Part shown: positions 36,022 to 44,625 of the stretch, in pieces
Numbering within the stretch: position 1 is the stretch's first letter
Layout: each line of letters starts with the position of its first letter
From: Truepera sp. bin119
GTDB lineage: Bacteria; Deinococcota; Deinococci; Deinococcales; Trueperaceae
Assembly (NCBI GenBank): GCA_002239005.1
Contig: MPNL01000011.1
Span: forward strand, 1-64,000
Length of the DNA stretch: 64,000 nt
Direction of reading: 5' to 3'
Made by a program: the position numbers and the translations under genes
The notes under the pieces: model-generated
Databases searched by the model: none
Told to the model about the DNA's origin: nothing
Seen by the model: only the letters and a program-made list of their open reading frames with translations

Positions 36022-37751
36022 ACTGGGGCATGTTGATCCTCGGCCTTGCAACTGGCTTGGCGGTCGGCCTACTCCTTGGATTTGTGGCGAGGCAGCGTCG
36101 GGACCGGCGGCTACTGCAGCAGGCTGGGGGGGGAAACTCCCCGCCACGAGAGGGAGGCCGGAAGGGGGGGCGGCTACTGCAGCAGGCGGAGGAGAAAATC
36201 TCCAGGCAACGAGAGGAAGCCGATAGGTGGGCTCGCCACATCGTGGAGCAGGCGGAAGAGGAGCGCGAAACGCTGGTGACCAAGGAGCGCCAGCGACTGA
36301 ACCAGGAACTGGAGCTGCTTAGATCCCATCACGAGCAGGAGCACGCCCGCAGTCGACAGAACTTCGAACAGGAGATCCAGCGCACCCGCGCCGACCTCGA
36401 TCGCGAGCGCACCGACGTGCGCGAAGCACGTGAGGAGGTTCGCCACGACCGCGAGAAGGTCGAGCAGCTCGAGGAACGCCTCAATCTCCGGGGCGAACAG
36501 CAGGATGCGAGAGCAGTGCGGCTCGACGAGTATGAAGATAGGCTCGACAACAGGAGTACTGGGATCAAGGAGCGGGAAGCGGCTGTCGAGGTCCGCGAAC
36601 AGGACGTGGAGACTGAACTCCAGAAGGTGGCTCAACTCAGTCGCGAACAGGCTATCGAGACACTCCTGAAACGCCTCGATCGGAAACTGGAGCGAGAGAA
36701 GGCTGTGCGCATCCGTGCCGCGCTCGACCAGGCTAACAGCGAAGCAAAGCGCAAGGCCCATACCATTATTGCCCAAGCCATTCAGCGCAGCGCTTCCGAG
36801 ATATCGACTGCGATCAGTGTATCGGTGGTGCCCATCCCAAATGACAATATGAAGGGGCGCATCATCGGTCGCGAAGGCCGCAACATCCGCGCCTTCGAGA
36901 GCCTAACCGGTGTCGATCTGATCATCGATGACACACCGGAGGCAGTACTGCTCTCGAGTTTCAATCCGATCCGGCGCGAAGCGGCAAAGCTGGCCCTCAC
37001 AGAACTTGTGGCCGACGGCCGTATCCACCCGGCGCGCATTGAAGAGGTGGTTCAGAAAGCCCAGCAGGACATGCAGACCTACATCCGCGAGAAGGGTGAG
37101 GAGGCTGCACTGGAGACCAACTTGGTAGGGCTTAAGCAGGGCCTGTTGCAGCTCCTTGGGCGCATGCATTTCCGAACCAGTTACGGCCAGAACATGCTTA
37201 AGCACTCGGTCCAGGTAGCCCACCTGACCGGACTCATTGCCGCCGAACTGGGCTTGGACGAGGTCATAGCACGCAGGTCAGGTTTACTACACGATATCGG
37301 CAAATCGATTGACCGCGAGATCGAAGGGACCCACACTGAGATCGGGGCAAACTTGGGGAGGCGTTTCGGCGAACCGAACGAGGTCATCGACGCCATCCAT
37401 CACCACCACGACCTGGACCAAGCTGAGACCCTATTCCCCATAATTGTGAATGCTGCCGACGCCATCAGCGCAGCCAGACCGGGAGCTCGCAGGGAGGTCC
37501 TGGAAAGCTATATCAAACGGCTAGAAGCGCTCGAGAACATCGCAATGAGCTTCCCAGGGGTCGAGAAGTCCTACGCCATCCAGGCAGGGCGTGAGATTCG
37601 CATCATCGTGGAACCCGAGAAGGTTGATGACGACTCGGCGGTGCTCCTAGCGCGGGACATCGCTAGCCGTATTGAGCAGGACATGGAGTATCCTGGACAG
37701 GTACAGGTAACCGTGGTGCGTGAATCCAGGGCCGTCGAGTACGCACGTTGA
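36018..37751 (+). CDS. rny: Ribonuclease Y
   Basis: 577-aa membrane-anchored endoribonuclease that initiates mRNA decay. N-terminal membrane helix (about 5-23), long charged coiled coil (about 50-270), KH domain with [15 protein letters not shown], and HD domain with LLHDIGKS and HHHHD. The TTG start overlaps the recA stop by 4 nt; an ATG at 36030 is an alternative. The coil contains a tandem 63-bp in-frame duplication (residues 31-51 and 52-72), the first copy Gly/Pro-rich. Translation is probably coupled to recA. Confidence 0.95.
   Translation: MNWGMLILGLATGLAVGLLLGFVARQRRDRRLLQQAGGGNSPPREGGRKGGRLLQQAEEKISRQREEADRWARHIVEQAEEERETLVTKERQRLNQELELLRSHHEQEHARSRQNFEQEIQRTRADLDRERTDVREAREEVRHDREKVEQLEERLNLRGEQQDARAVRLDEYEDRLDNRSTGIKEREAAVEVREQDVETELQKVAQLSREQAIETLLKRLDRKLEREKAVRIRAALDQANSEAKRKAHTIIAQAIQRSASEISTAISVSVVPIPNDNMKGRIIGREGRNIRAFESLTGVDLIIDDTPEAVLLSSFNPIRREAAKLALTELVADGRIHPARIEEVVQKAQQDMQTYIREKGEEAALETNLVGLKQGLLQLLGRMHFRTSYGQNMLKHSVQVAHLTGLIAAELGLDEVIARRSGLLHDIGKSIDREIEGTHTEIGANLGRRFGEPNEVIDAIHHHHDLDQAETLFPIIVNAADAISAARPGARREVLESYIKRLEALENIAMSFPGVEKSYAIQAGREIRIIVEPEKVDDDSAVLLARDIASRIEQDMEYPGQVQVTVVRESRAVEYAR
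36108..36233 (+). repeat. 63-bp tandem duplication inside rny
   Basis: Two head-to-tail 63-bp copies (36108-36170 and 36171-36233), both opening CGGCTACTGCAGCAGGC and both with ACGAGAGG further on. The reading frame is kept, so each adds 21 residues beginning RLLQQA. The second copy reads as ordinary coiled coil ([14 protein letters not shown]); the first has become [15 protein letters not shown], so the coil is probably interrupted there. Confidence 0.8.
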
Positions 37752-37760
37752 GCGCGATAC

Positions 37761-37790
37761 TGGCACGGGCTCTAGACGTGACGGTATACT
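37761..37790 (+). promoter_or_regulatory. Promoter of prs
   Basis: TGGCAC (37761-37766) and TATACT (37785-37790) with an 18-nt spacer, starting just after the rny stop. It would give a leader of about 70 nt before prs that contains a short ORF. Confidence 0.5.
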
Positions 37791-37821
37791 CTGCCTAATC
37801 CAACAGGATGCGAGGTCCGCC

Positions 37822-37866
37822 TTGATCATGTTCCCGGTCCACGATGCCCACCCGGAAGCCATCTAA
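37822..37866 (+). CDS. Possible 14-codon leader ORF of prs
   Basis: TTG at 37822 with GAGGT five nt upstream opens MIMFPVHDAHPEAI and stops at TAA 37864-37866, two bases before the prs ATG. prs itself has no RBS, so this mini-ORF could bring ribosomes to it by coupling. There is no protein-level evidence, and conservation is untested. Confidence 0.35.
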   Translation: MIMFPVHDAHPEAI

Positions 37867-37868
37867 GC

Positions 37869-38810
37869 ATGATTGGTGAGTCCGTCAAGCTCTTCTGCGG
37901 AACCGCTACTCCCACCCTAGCCAACGCCGTCGCCACTCACCTAGGGCAGAAGCTCGCCTCCGGAACCGTCTCCCGGTTTCCTGACGGAGAAACCCGAATC
38001 ACCATCGAGGAGTCTGTTCGAGGGGGGGATTGCTACATCATCCAGTCCACCTGTGCACCCGTGAATCACAGCCTGATGGAGGTGCTCGTCCTCGCCGACG
38101 CGCTCAGGCGCGCTTCGGCCTGGCGTGTAAATGCCGTGATTCCCTACTTTGGGTATGCCCGACAGGATAAGAAGGGCCAGGCGAGGGAACCGATCACCGC
38201 CAAGCTGGTGGCGAATCTCCTGGAGACGGTTGGCGTGGACCGCGTCATCACGGTGGACCTACATGCAGGCCAGATTCAGGGGTTTTTCGATGTACCGGTG
38301 GATCACCTCACCGCGCTCGGAATCTTGGGTGGGCACCTGAAAACAACAGACTTGGCTGACTCGGTAGTAGTGTCTCCTGACGTGGGGCGCGCCACCGAGG
38401 CGCGCCACCTAGCCAACTTTCTACAGTTGCCACTAGCCATGCTCTACAAGCGCCGGGCGAGCCCCACCGAAACCGAGGTGACGCACGTGATTGGAGACGT
38501 TGCGGGCATGCGGCCTATCCTCATCGATGATGTAATTTCGACAGCGGGCACTATGAGCCGCGGTATCGAAGTCCTAGTCGATCTGGGGGCGAAGCCAGAA
38601 ATTACCGTCGTAGCTACGCACGCGCTGTTCACCCCCCCCGCCCTCGAGCGACTCCGCTCCGACGCGATCAAGCAGATCTACGTGACGGACACTGTCCCCT
38701 TTCACGAGAAGAATGACCGGGTCGCGATCCTCAGCGTGGCACCCCTGCTGGCCAAGGCCATTCGCAATGTTCACGTTCACGCATCAGTTAGCTCCCTGTT
38801 CGCCACCTGA
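37869..38810 (+). CDS. prs: Ribose-phosphate pyrophosphokinase
   Basis: 313-aa PRPP synthetase, making 5-phosphoribosyl diphosphate from ribose 5-phosphate and ATP for nucleotide, His and Trp synthesis. Motifs are FPDGETRI, FGYARQDKK (catalytic flexible-loop region), VDLHAGQIQGFFDVPVDHL and the PRPP loop PILIDDVISTAGT. Length is typical of class I enzymes. The ATG at 37869 lacks an RBS and lies 2 nt after a small leader ORF. The promoter is at 37761-37790. rplY follows after about 105 nt. Confidence 0.97.
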   Translation: MIGESVKLFCGTATPTLANAVATHLGQKLASGTVSRFPDGETRITIEESVRGGDCYIIQSTCAPVNHSLMEVLVLADALRRASAWRVNAVIPYFGYARQDKKGQAREPITAKLVANLLETVGVDRVITVDLHAGQIQGFFDVPVDHLTALGILGGHLKTTDLADSVVVSPDVGRATEARHLANFLQLPLAMLYKRRASPTETEVTHVIGDVAGMRPILIDDVISTAGTMSRGIEVLVDLGAKPEITVVATHALFTPPALERLRSDAIKQIYVTDTVPFHEKNDRVAILSVAPLLAKAIRNVHVHASVSSLFAT

Positions 38811-38915
38811 CCTCCACCCCACAGCTGGACAGAACCAACAGGAGCTAGTATCCTTGTACGCTGTTGCCCTCGCCGAGCCCATGCTCAGCATCCCCTGACT
38901 TACGCTGGAGGAATC

Positions 38916-39563
38916 ATGGAACTCAAAGCCGAAAGCCGCACAGCCGGCCAATCCCGGTCGCTACGGTCGACCGGTCGCCTGCCCGGCGTAATGTACAATA
39001 AAGAACTGAATGTCCTTGTCAGTGTAGACCTGCATACCTTCGACCGGGTTATTCGGACCCAGGGGACTTCGAGCCTCATCGACCTCAACGTAGAGGGTGA
39101 GACTCACGCGGTGCTCGTCAAGGCAGTGCAGATGGACAAGCGACGCCGGCAACCGCTGCACGTCGACTTCTTTGCGGTAACGGCTGGCCAACCGGTAGAT
39201 GTCTCCGTTCCGCTCAACTATATTGGCAACTCACTAGGAGTGCAGGAAGGTGGCCAGCTCGACATAAAGCGTCGCGAGCTCCAGATAAGTGTGCTCCCCC
39301 GCTTGATCCCCTCAAGTCTCGCGGTAGACATCTCCGAACTCACAATCGGCGACTCGCTCCACGTTCGTGACCTGTCGGACTCCCTTCTTCCTGAGGGGGC
39401 CAAGACTCTCGACGACGGCGACCTGACTCTCATCACGGTAGTGCCGCCGCGTACGGTCGAAGAGCCTTCGGAATTCGACGAGGTAGAGCCCGAAGTGATC
39501 ACTCAGAGTGTCGAGGATGAAGAGAAACCAGAGGCTGAAGAGGGCAGAGAAGACGAGGGCTAA
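38916..39563 (+). CDS. rplY: 50S ribosomal protein L25/general stress protein Ctc
   Basis: 215-aa long-form (CTC/TL5-type) L25, which binds 5S rRNA. The N-terminal L25 domain (about 1-92) includes SRTAGQSRSLRSTGRLPGVMY and DFFAVTAGQPVDVSVPL, followed by the Ctc beta domain (95-185) and an acidic Glu-rich tail (EEKPEAEEGREDEG). The RBS GGAGG precedes the ATG. It ends directly against pth (TAA then ATG), a common pairing of the two genes. Confidence 0.95.
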   Translation: MELKAESRTAGQSRSLRSTGRLPGVMYNKELNVLVSVDLHTFDRVIRTQGTSSLIDLNVEGETHAVLVKAVQMDKRRRQPLHVDFFAVTAGQPVDVSVPLNYIGNSLGVQEGGQLDIKRRELQISVLPRLIPSSLAVDISELTIGDSLHVRDLSDSLLPEGAKTLDDGDLTLITVVPPRTVEEPSEFDEVEPEVITQSVEDEEKPEAEEGREDEG

Positions 39564-40148
39564 ATGAAGCTCGTCGTCGGACTAGGCAACCCAGGTCCGA
39601 GTTATGCAAGAACCCGGCACAATGTCGGATTCCTCGTTGTGGACGAACTTGCAGCGAGACATGGCGTCCGCTTCAGAAGCGGGCAGGACGCCGACACAAC
39701 CCACTACGATGCGATTCGACTCATGAAGCCCACGACCATGATGAACCTCTCGGGCCGACCGATCCTGGCTGCGATGGCCCTCAACGGGATAGCTCCCTCC
39801 GAAGTGCTGGTGATTCACGATGACCTAGACCTCCCACTCGGTCGCCTGCGGTTCAAGGCGGGAGGCGGGGGATCCGGAGGCGCACGAGGTGTGGAGAATA
39901 TAATCGCGCGAATAGGTTCGGACTTCCCTCGCCTAAAGCTGGGGATCGGCCGTCCACCACAGGATCGCCAGGCCAGAGACTGGGTTTTGAGTCATTTCAG
40001 CGAAGGGGAGGCCCCTCTCTTAGAACTCACAATAGGTAGCGCCGTGGAGGCTGTGGAGCTGCTGCTGCGGGATGGCCTTGATGCTGCCATGAACTGGGCC
40101 AACGGACTGAACCTCAGTCTGAAAGAGGGTACAGAGGGGACACTCTAG
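39564..40148 (+). CDS. pth: Peptidyl-tRNA hydrolase
   Basis: 194-aa Pth, which releases tRNA from peptidyl-tRNA that drops off the ribosome. Conserved segments are VGLGNPGPSYARTRHNVGF with the catalytic His of the RHN motif, KPTTMMNLSG, VIHDDLDLPLG and GGGSGGARGVENI (normally GGGAGGHNGL; the His is Ala here). The ATG follows the rplY stop with no gap, so translation is coupled. Confidence 0.96.
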   Translation: MKLVVGLGNPGPSYARTRHNVGFLVVDELAARHGVRFRSGQDADTTHYDAIRLMKPTTMMNLSGRPILAAMALNGIAPSEVLVIHDDLDLPLGRLRFKAGGGGSGGARGVENIIARIGSDFPRLKLGIGRPPQDRQARDWVLSHFSEGEAPLLELTIGSAVEAVELLLRDGLDAAMNWANGLNLSLKEGTEGTL

Positions 40149-40400
40149 GAGCAGCTGACCGAGTCGCCTGACTGAACAACCTCAACCCTCATCCCCACTC
40201 CCGATCAAAGAGCAATCTCAACGGCTTCCCTAACGATCATCACTCCATCGGCGGCCTAGTCCCTCCGATCTATCCCCTCCAACCTCAATAGCTACGCCAG
40301 CCGACGAAGGCAATGTCAAGGGGATCACCGAGAGATCTGACCCAGACCCCACCGCTGCGGCCCCGCTCGACCCATCCCCCGGACACTTCCAAACTGTTGA

Positions 40401-41207
40401 TTAGCCGAAGTGACCTGAAATATAGCGCTCGGTCATTTCGTGTTTCGGTTTAGTGAAGATCTGATCGGTTGGCCCCTCTTCAATCAGAACCCCGAGGTGC
40501 ATGAACGCCGTTCGATCCGACACCCGGCCCGCCTGCTGCATGTTATGCGTCACAATGATGACCGTATACTCCTTCTTGATCTCGTGGATGAGCTCTTCGA
40601 TCCGATCGGTTGCGATAGGGTCGAGGGCACTGGTCGGCTCATCCATCAGGATCACATCGGGCTCAGTAGCCATGGCTCGGGCGATGCAGAGCCGCTGCTG
40701 CTGTCCCCCCGAGAGGCCCAGACCCGACTGGCGAAGCTTATCCCATACCTCGTCCCACAGGGCAGCACCCCTTAGCGACTTCTCCACCAAGCCGTCAAGA
40801 TTGCCTCGAAAGCCGTTGAGCCGAGGACCGAAGGCAACATTCTCGTAGATCGTCTTGGGGAACGGGTTGGGTTTCTGGAACACCATGCCGACGCGGCGCC
40901 GTACCTCGACCGGGTCGACCGCGAGGCTGTAGAGATCCACACCCTCGTAGCTTATGCTCCCATCGACCCGAACCGATGGGATCAGATCGTTCATGCGGTT
41001 GATGCAGCGTAGTAGAGTGGACTTACCACAACCCGAGGCACCGATCAGGGCGGTGACCTGGTTTTTCGGAAACGTCACAGAGATGTCATACAACGCCTGG
41101 AAATCACCATACCAGAGACTGAAATCGCCGACTGCAATGATTGCCTCCTCGACCGCTACAGGGTCGGTGCGGGTAGTCTGGTGGTTTTCGGGAACAACTT
41201 GGATCAA
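40401..41207 (-). CDS. pstB: Phosphate ABC transporter ATP-binding protein
   Basis: 268-aa PstB. Walker A is GASGCGKST, the signature is [14 protein letters not shown], Walker B is [12 protein letters not shown], and the switch His is in VTHNMQQA. It powers the PstCA permease. The start is a TTG at 41207 with AGGAG upstream. Gene order pstS-pstC-pstA-pstB on the minus strand. No phoU follows in the next 250 bases. Confidence 0.97.
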   Translation of the reverse strand: MIQVVPENHQTTRTDPVAVEEAIIAVGDFSLWYGDFQALYDISVTFPKNQVTALIGASGCGKSTLLRCINRMNDLIPSVRVDGSISYEGVDLYSLAVDPVEVRRRVGMVFQKPNPFPKTIYENVAFGPRLNGFRGNLDGLVEKSLRGAALWDEVWDKLRQSGLGLSGGQQQRLCIARAMATEPDVILMDEPTSALDPIATDRIEELIHEIKKEYTVIIVTHNMQQAGRVSDRTAFMHLGVLIEEGPTDQIFTKPKHEMTERYISGHFG

Positions 41208-41224
41208 GATAGACTCCTAGGGCG

Positions 41225-42487
41225 CTACCAATGGCGCTCGAAACGTCGGCGCACGACGAAGGCGAAAGCGTATAGCAAGAAAAGTACTCCCAAAAGGGTA
41301 ATGATTCCGGCCGAAGCTACGTGCTGGAACTCGGGATCATTCTCAGATATCCAGGAGAAGATCTGAATCGGAATCACAGTGTAGGTGGAGAGCGGTCCAT
41401 CGGGAAGTCGGGGAACGAAGGCGGCCGCCCCAATCAGCAGAAGTGGCGCAGTCTCGCCAATAGCGCGGGCAACCGCGAGGATCATTCCGGTGACAATACC
41501 GTTGACCGCATTGGGCAGCACCACCCGGCTCACCGTCTGCCAACGGGTGGCACCCAGCCCGTAACTAGCCTGGCGAAGCGAGTCGGGGACTGCGCGGATG
41601 GCCTCCCGCGCGGCGATCACCACAACCGGCAAGATCAGCAGCGACAGAGTCAGTGCTGCAGCCAGGACCGTTGGTCCGATCCGTGCCAAGCGAACGAACA
41701 CCGAAAGCCCCAGGATTCCATAGACGATGCTGGGGACGCCAGCCAGATTGCGGAGGTTCACCTCCAGAAAGCGCGTGTAGGTGTTGTCGGGGGCGTACTC
41801 CTCTAGGTAGATGGCAGTCCCGACCGCGACCGGGAGTGAGATCAGGATAACCAGTCCGATCACCCATAGAGTGCCGAAGAGGGCGCTCACGAGACCCGCC
41901 ATGATCGGCGTCCGCGAAGCGTTCTTGCGGAAAAACGAGAGATCGAGCCAGGGATTCAGGTAAAGATTCTGGCCCTCCTCCAACCCCTCAAGTAGCGCGC
42001 TACGATTCCGCAGACCCGTGAACAGCCCATAATCCTCCTCTCTGCGGTCGCGGCTATTAGCGACCACCCAGCGCCACGGCTGACCATTGGCAGACCACAT
42101 CAACTCTACACGGTTGCGGGCACGGAACTTGCGCAGTTCATCGCTGTCAGCGAAGAGAGCCTCAACCTCCTGTGCGGACAGCCCCTGGGCGGCCAGTTCG
42201 AGGCGGACGACCCGGCCCCAGGTGCCGAATCCCCGGAATCCCTCTACCCAGGCGAACGTCTGGCCGCTACCTCGCGGTTCCACCACCTGCCAAGAGATGC
42301 TATTCAAGGTGACATCTGCCAACAAAGCCAGGATCAGAATCACCGCTAGCACGACGGGAATAAACGTCACCATGCGGAAGGCGGCACCGCGGCGTTTGCG
42401 GGCCACGAGCTTGGTATGCTCGCGATCACCGAGTAGGAGCCGGGTCTCTACGGCCGAACCGGAGGACTGTCGAGCCGACGTGTTCAC
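41225..42487 (-). CDS. pstA: Phosphate ABC transporter permease PstA
   Basis: 420-aa inner-membrane permease. A cytoplasmic N-terminus (1-40) leads to TM1 (about 41-62). A long extracytoplasmic insert follows (about 65-200, with a PWLDLSFFRKNASRTP end), then the standard five-helix core with EEYAPDNTYTRFLEVNLRNLAGVPSIVYGI and the EAA loop ASYGLGATRWQTV. The insert makes it longer than E. coli PstA (about 296 aa). It overlaps the pstC stop by 4 nt. Confidence 0.95.
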   Translation of the reverse strand: MNTSARQSSGSAVETRLLLGDREHTKLVARKRRGAAFRMVTFIPVVLAVILILALLADVTLNSISWQVVEPRGSGQTFAWVEGFRGFGTWGRVVRLELAAQGLSAQEVEALFADSDELRKFRARNRVELMWSANGQPWRWVVANSRDRREEDYGLFTGLRNRSALLEGLEEGQNLYLNPWLDLSFFRKNASRTPIMAGLVSALFGTLWVIGLVILISLPVAVGTAIYLEEYAPDNTYTRFLEVNLRNLAGVPSIVYGILGLSVFVRLARIGPTVLAAALTLSLLILPVVVIAAREAIRAVPDSLRQASYGLGATRWQTVSRVVLPNAVNGIVTGMILAVARAIGETAPLLLIGAAAFVPRLPDGPLSTYTVIPIQIFSWISENDPEFQHVASAGIITLLGVLFLLYAFAFVVRRRFERHW

Positions 42488-43428
42488 TCGTACCTCTCCC
42501 CGAAGCGACGAACCACCTGCTGCGAGATGATATTGAGAGCCAGGGTCATGGCAAACAGGGTCGCCCCGACCGCAAACAGTGACCTCGAGGCGAGCGATCC
42601 GGCCGGCTGATCCCCGGTAGCCGCTTGGACTATGAATGAAGTCATCGTGGCAATGGTTTCGCGCGGGTCGAATGTGAAGGTGGGCCTCTGGCCCGCAGCC
42701 AGGGTGACGATCATGGTCTCTCCGATAGCACGCGACATCGCCAGGATGAACGAGGCCACGATTCCGGAGAGTGCGGCCGGAACCACGACTTTGGTGACTA
42801 CCTCGAACTTGGTGGCGCCGAGACCGTAGGCGGCCTCCCGCAGGGCACGCGGCACCGCTTGCATAGAATCGATGGAGATGCTCGAAACGGTCGGCAGGAT
42901 CATGAAAGCCATCACGAGACCGGCAGACAGGGGGTTAAAGAATTTGAGCCCCGGAACGATCTCCTGCAAGATCGGGGTCACGAACAGGAGGGCAAAGTAG
43001 CCTAACACCACGGTAGGAATACCCGCGAACACCTCAAGCACCGGCATCGCCGTCCGGCGAACGCGGGCACTGGAAAACTCCGACAAAAAGATAGCCGCCC
43101 CGAGGCCCATGGGCAAGCCAACGACCAGAGCGATGGTAGTCACCAACATGGTTCCTAGCAGGAGCGGGCTGATTCCGAAGCGCCGCTGCGACTCGGCGAA
43201 CAGCGGAGTCCATTCGCGGGCGGTGAGGAACTCCCAGACTGTTACCGCAGGATCCGCGAAGAAACCGAATGTCTCCCTAGCCAACACTAGGATCACAGCA
43301 AACGTGGTCAGGATCGAGATGCTAGCGCAGATTAGCAGGACGATGCCTATGGCTGTCTCCCGGTGACCACGATTGCCACGGCGACCGAGGCCCGCAGTCC
43401 GAGCAAGTTCTCGTTGGCTGCGTACCAT
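42484..43428 (-). CDS. pstC: Phosphate ABC transporter permease PstC
   Basis: 314-aa inner-membrane permease with six predicted helices: PstC features GTMLVTTIALVVGLPMGLGAAIFLSEF and FAGIPTVVLGYFALLF, with EAA loop ASYGLGATKFEVV-like sequence (AAYGLGATKFEVVTK). The ATG at 43428 is chosen because GGGAGG lies 7 nt before it; a GTG two codons upstream (43434) is possible. It is coupled to pstA by a 4-nt overlap. Confidence 0.96.
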   Translation of the reverse strand: MVRSQRELARTAGLGRRGNRGHRETAIGIVLLICASISILTTFAVILVLARETFGFFADPAVTVWEFLTAREWTPLFAESQRRFGISPLLLGTMLVTTIALVVGLPMGLGAAIFLSEFSSARVRRTAMPVLEVFAGIPTVVLGYFALLFVTPILQEIVPGLKFFNPLSAGLVMAFMILPTVSSISIDSMQAVPRALREAAYGLGATKFEVVTKVVVPAALSGIVASFILAMSRAIGETMIVTLAAGQRPTFTFDPRETIATMTSFIVQAATGDQPAGSLASRSLFAVGATLFAMTLALNIISQQVVRRFGERYE

Positions 43429-43493
43429 ATTCACCCCTCCCTCTCAGACTAGGATCCCGCAAAGGTGCGAGGACCGGGGTGGGAAACAGGCCG

Positions 43494-43531
43494 AAGCTAG
43501 TCCCCGAGCTTTCGCCATCGGGGACTAGCTT
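43494..43531 (-). terminator. Intercistronic stem-loop after pstS
   Basis: A 14-bp perfect inverted repeat (43494-43507 against 43518-43531, core GCTAGTCCCCGA) between pstS and pstC, with a 10-nt loop. There is no U-tract, so it probably attenuates or stabilises pstS mRNA to favour binding protein over permease. Confidence 0.65.
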
Positions 43532-43568
43532 AACCCAGGCAGTTCAGAGCTCTGTCAGGTCTACCGCT

Positions 43569-44522
43569 TTACTCTCCGCGCAACACTTCGAGAACGGTCC
43601 TACCAGCGCCATCGATGAAGATCGAACCGGTTTCGCGTTGATTGAAACGCCCTAAGGAGATTTCGTAGGCGGCCGGGTCGAGCAGAGCGTAGCCGGTGTC
43701 GGCTATGAACTCGCGGGCCTCTTCCGACAAGTAGAACTCGACGAAGCCCTGTACCACTGGGTTGCTGTCGGCAGCATCCTTGCTCACATAGATGAATAGC
43801 GGCCGCGCCAGCGGGGTATAGGTGCCCGACTCGATGGTGGCAGTACTGGGCTCGACACAACCGTCACCGTCATCGATGCTCACAGCGTTGAGATCTTCAC
43901 CCCCCTCAAGGTAGTAGGCGTAGCCGAAGTAGCCGAGCGCGTTGACATCACCCTCGATCCCCTGCACCAGCACATTGTCGTCTTCGCTAGGGAAGAAGTC
44001 TGTCCGCACCGCGCCACTCTCACCGTTGATCTCGTCAGTGAAGTAGTCGAAAGTGCCAGAGTCAACACCGGGGGCGTAGAGGATGATCTCCTGATTCGGC
44101 CACTCGGGACGGATGTCGCTCCACGTCATTACCGTAGAGCCGGGCCGCCACAACATGTGGAGCTCCTCAACCGTCATGCAGGTGGCCCAGTCGTTTTCCT
44201 TGTTGACAGCGACCGTCAGTGCATCGAAGGCAACAGGGATCTCGATGAATTCGATCCCTTCTGCGGCGCACAGCTCAATTTCGCTACTCTTGACGATACG
44301 GCTGGCGTCGGAGATCTGGGTTTCGCCAACACAGAATTTCTTGAAGCCGCCACCAGTCCCTGAAAAGGCGACGCTCACATTGGCATCGGGGTTTTCAATC
44401 GAAAACTCCTCAGCTACGGCCAGGGTAATCGGATAGACGGTCGACGAGCCATCGATACGGACCTCCTGCGCTAGAGCCATAGCCCCTAGAAGGGCAACCA
44501 GAACGACAAAAGATCTTTTCAT
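43569..44522 (-). CDS. pstS: Phosphate ABC transporter substrate-binding protein
   Basis: 317-aa periplasmic phosphate-binding protein. Signal peptide MKRSFVVLVALLGAMALAQ, then VRIDGSSTVYPITLAVAEEF and AFSGTGGGFKKFC, which supply phosphate-binding Ser/Thr, and later APGVDSGTFDYFTDEI. The RBS AGGAGG is well spaced. It heads pstSCAB, expected to respond to phosphate starvation; I saw no clear PHO box in the short upstream region. Confidence 0.96.
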   Translation of the reverse strand: MKRSFVVLVALLGAMALAQEVRIDGSSTVYPITLAVAEEFSIENPDANVSVAFSGTGGGFKKFCVGETQISDASRIVKSSEIELCAAEGIEFIEIPVAFDALTVAVNKENDWATCMTVEELHMLWRPGSTVMTWSDIRPEWPNQEIILYAPGVDSGTFDYFTDEINGESGAVRTDFFPSEDDNVLVQGIEGDVNALGYFGYAYYLEGGEDLNAVSIDDGDGCVEPSTATIESGTYTPLARPLFIYVSKDAADSNPVVQGFVEFYLSEEAREFIADTGYALLDPAAYEISLGRFNQRETGSIFIDGAGRTVLEVLRGE

Positions 44523-44625
44523 CTCAGCACCTCCTCAGCGGAAGTGTAGTCAACCCATGTCATCCTACTGTCAGCGATCCAGAAGCGATCTAGAGCTATC
44601 CAGCGTAGAGGCCACAGACGTATGG

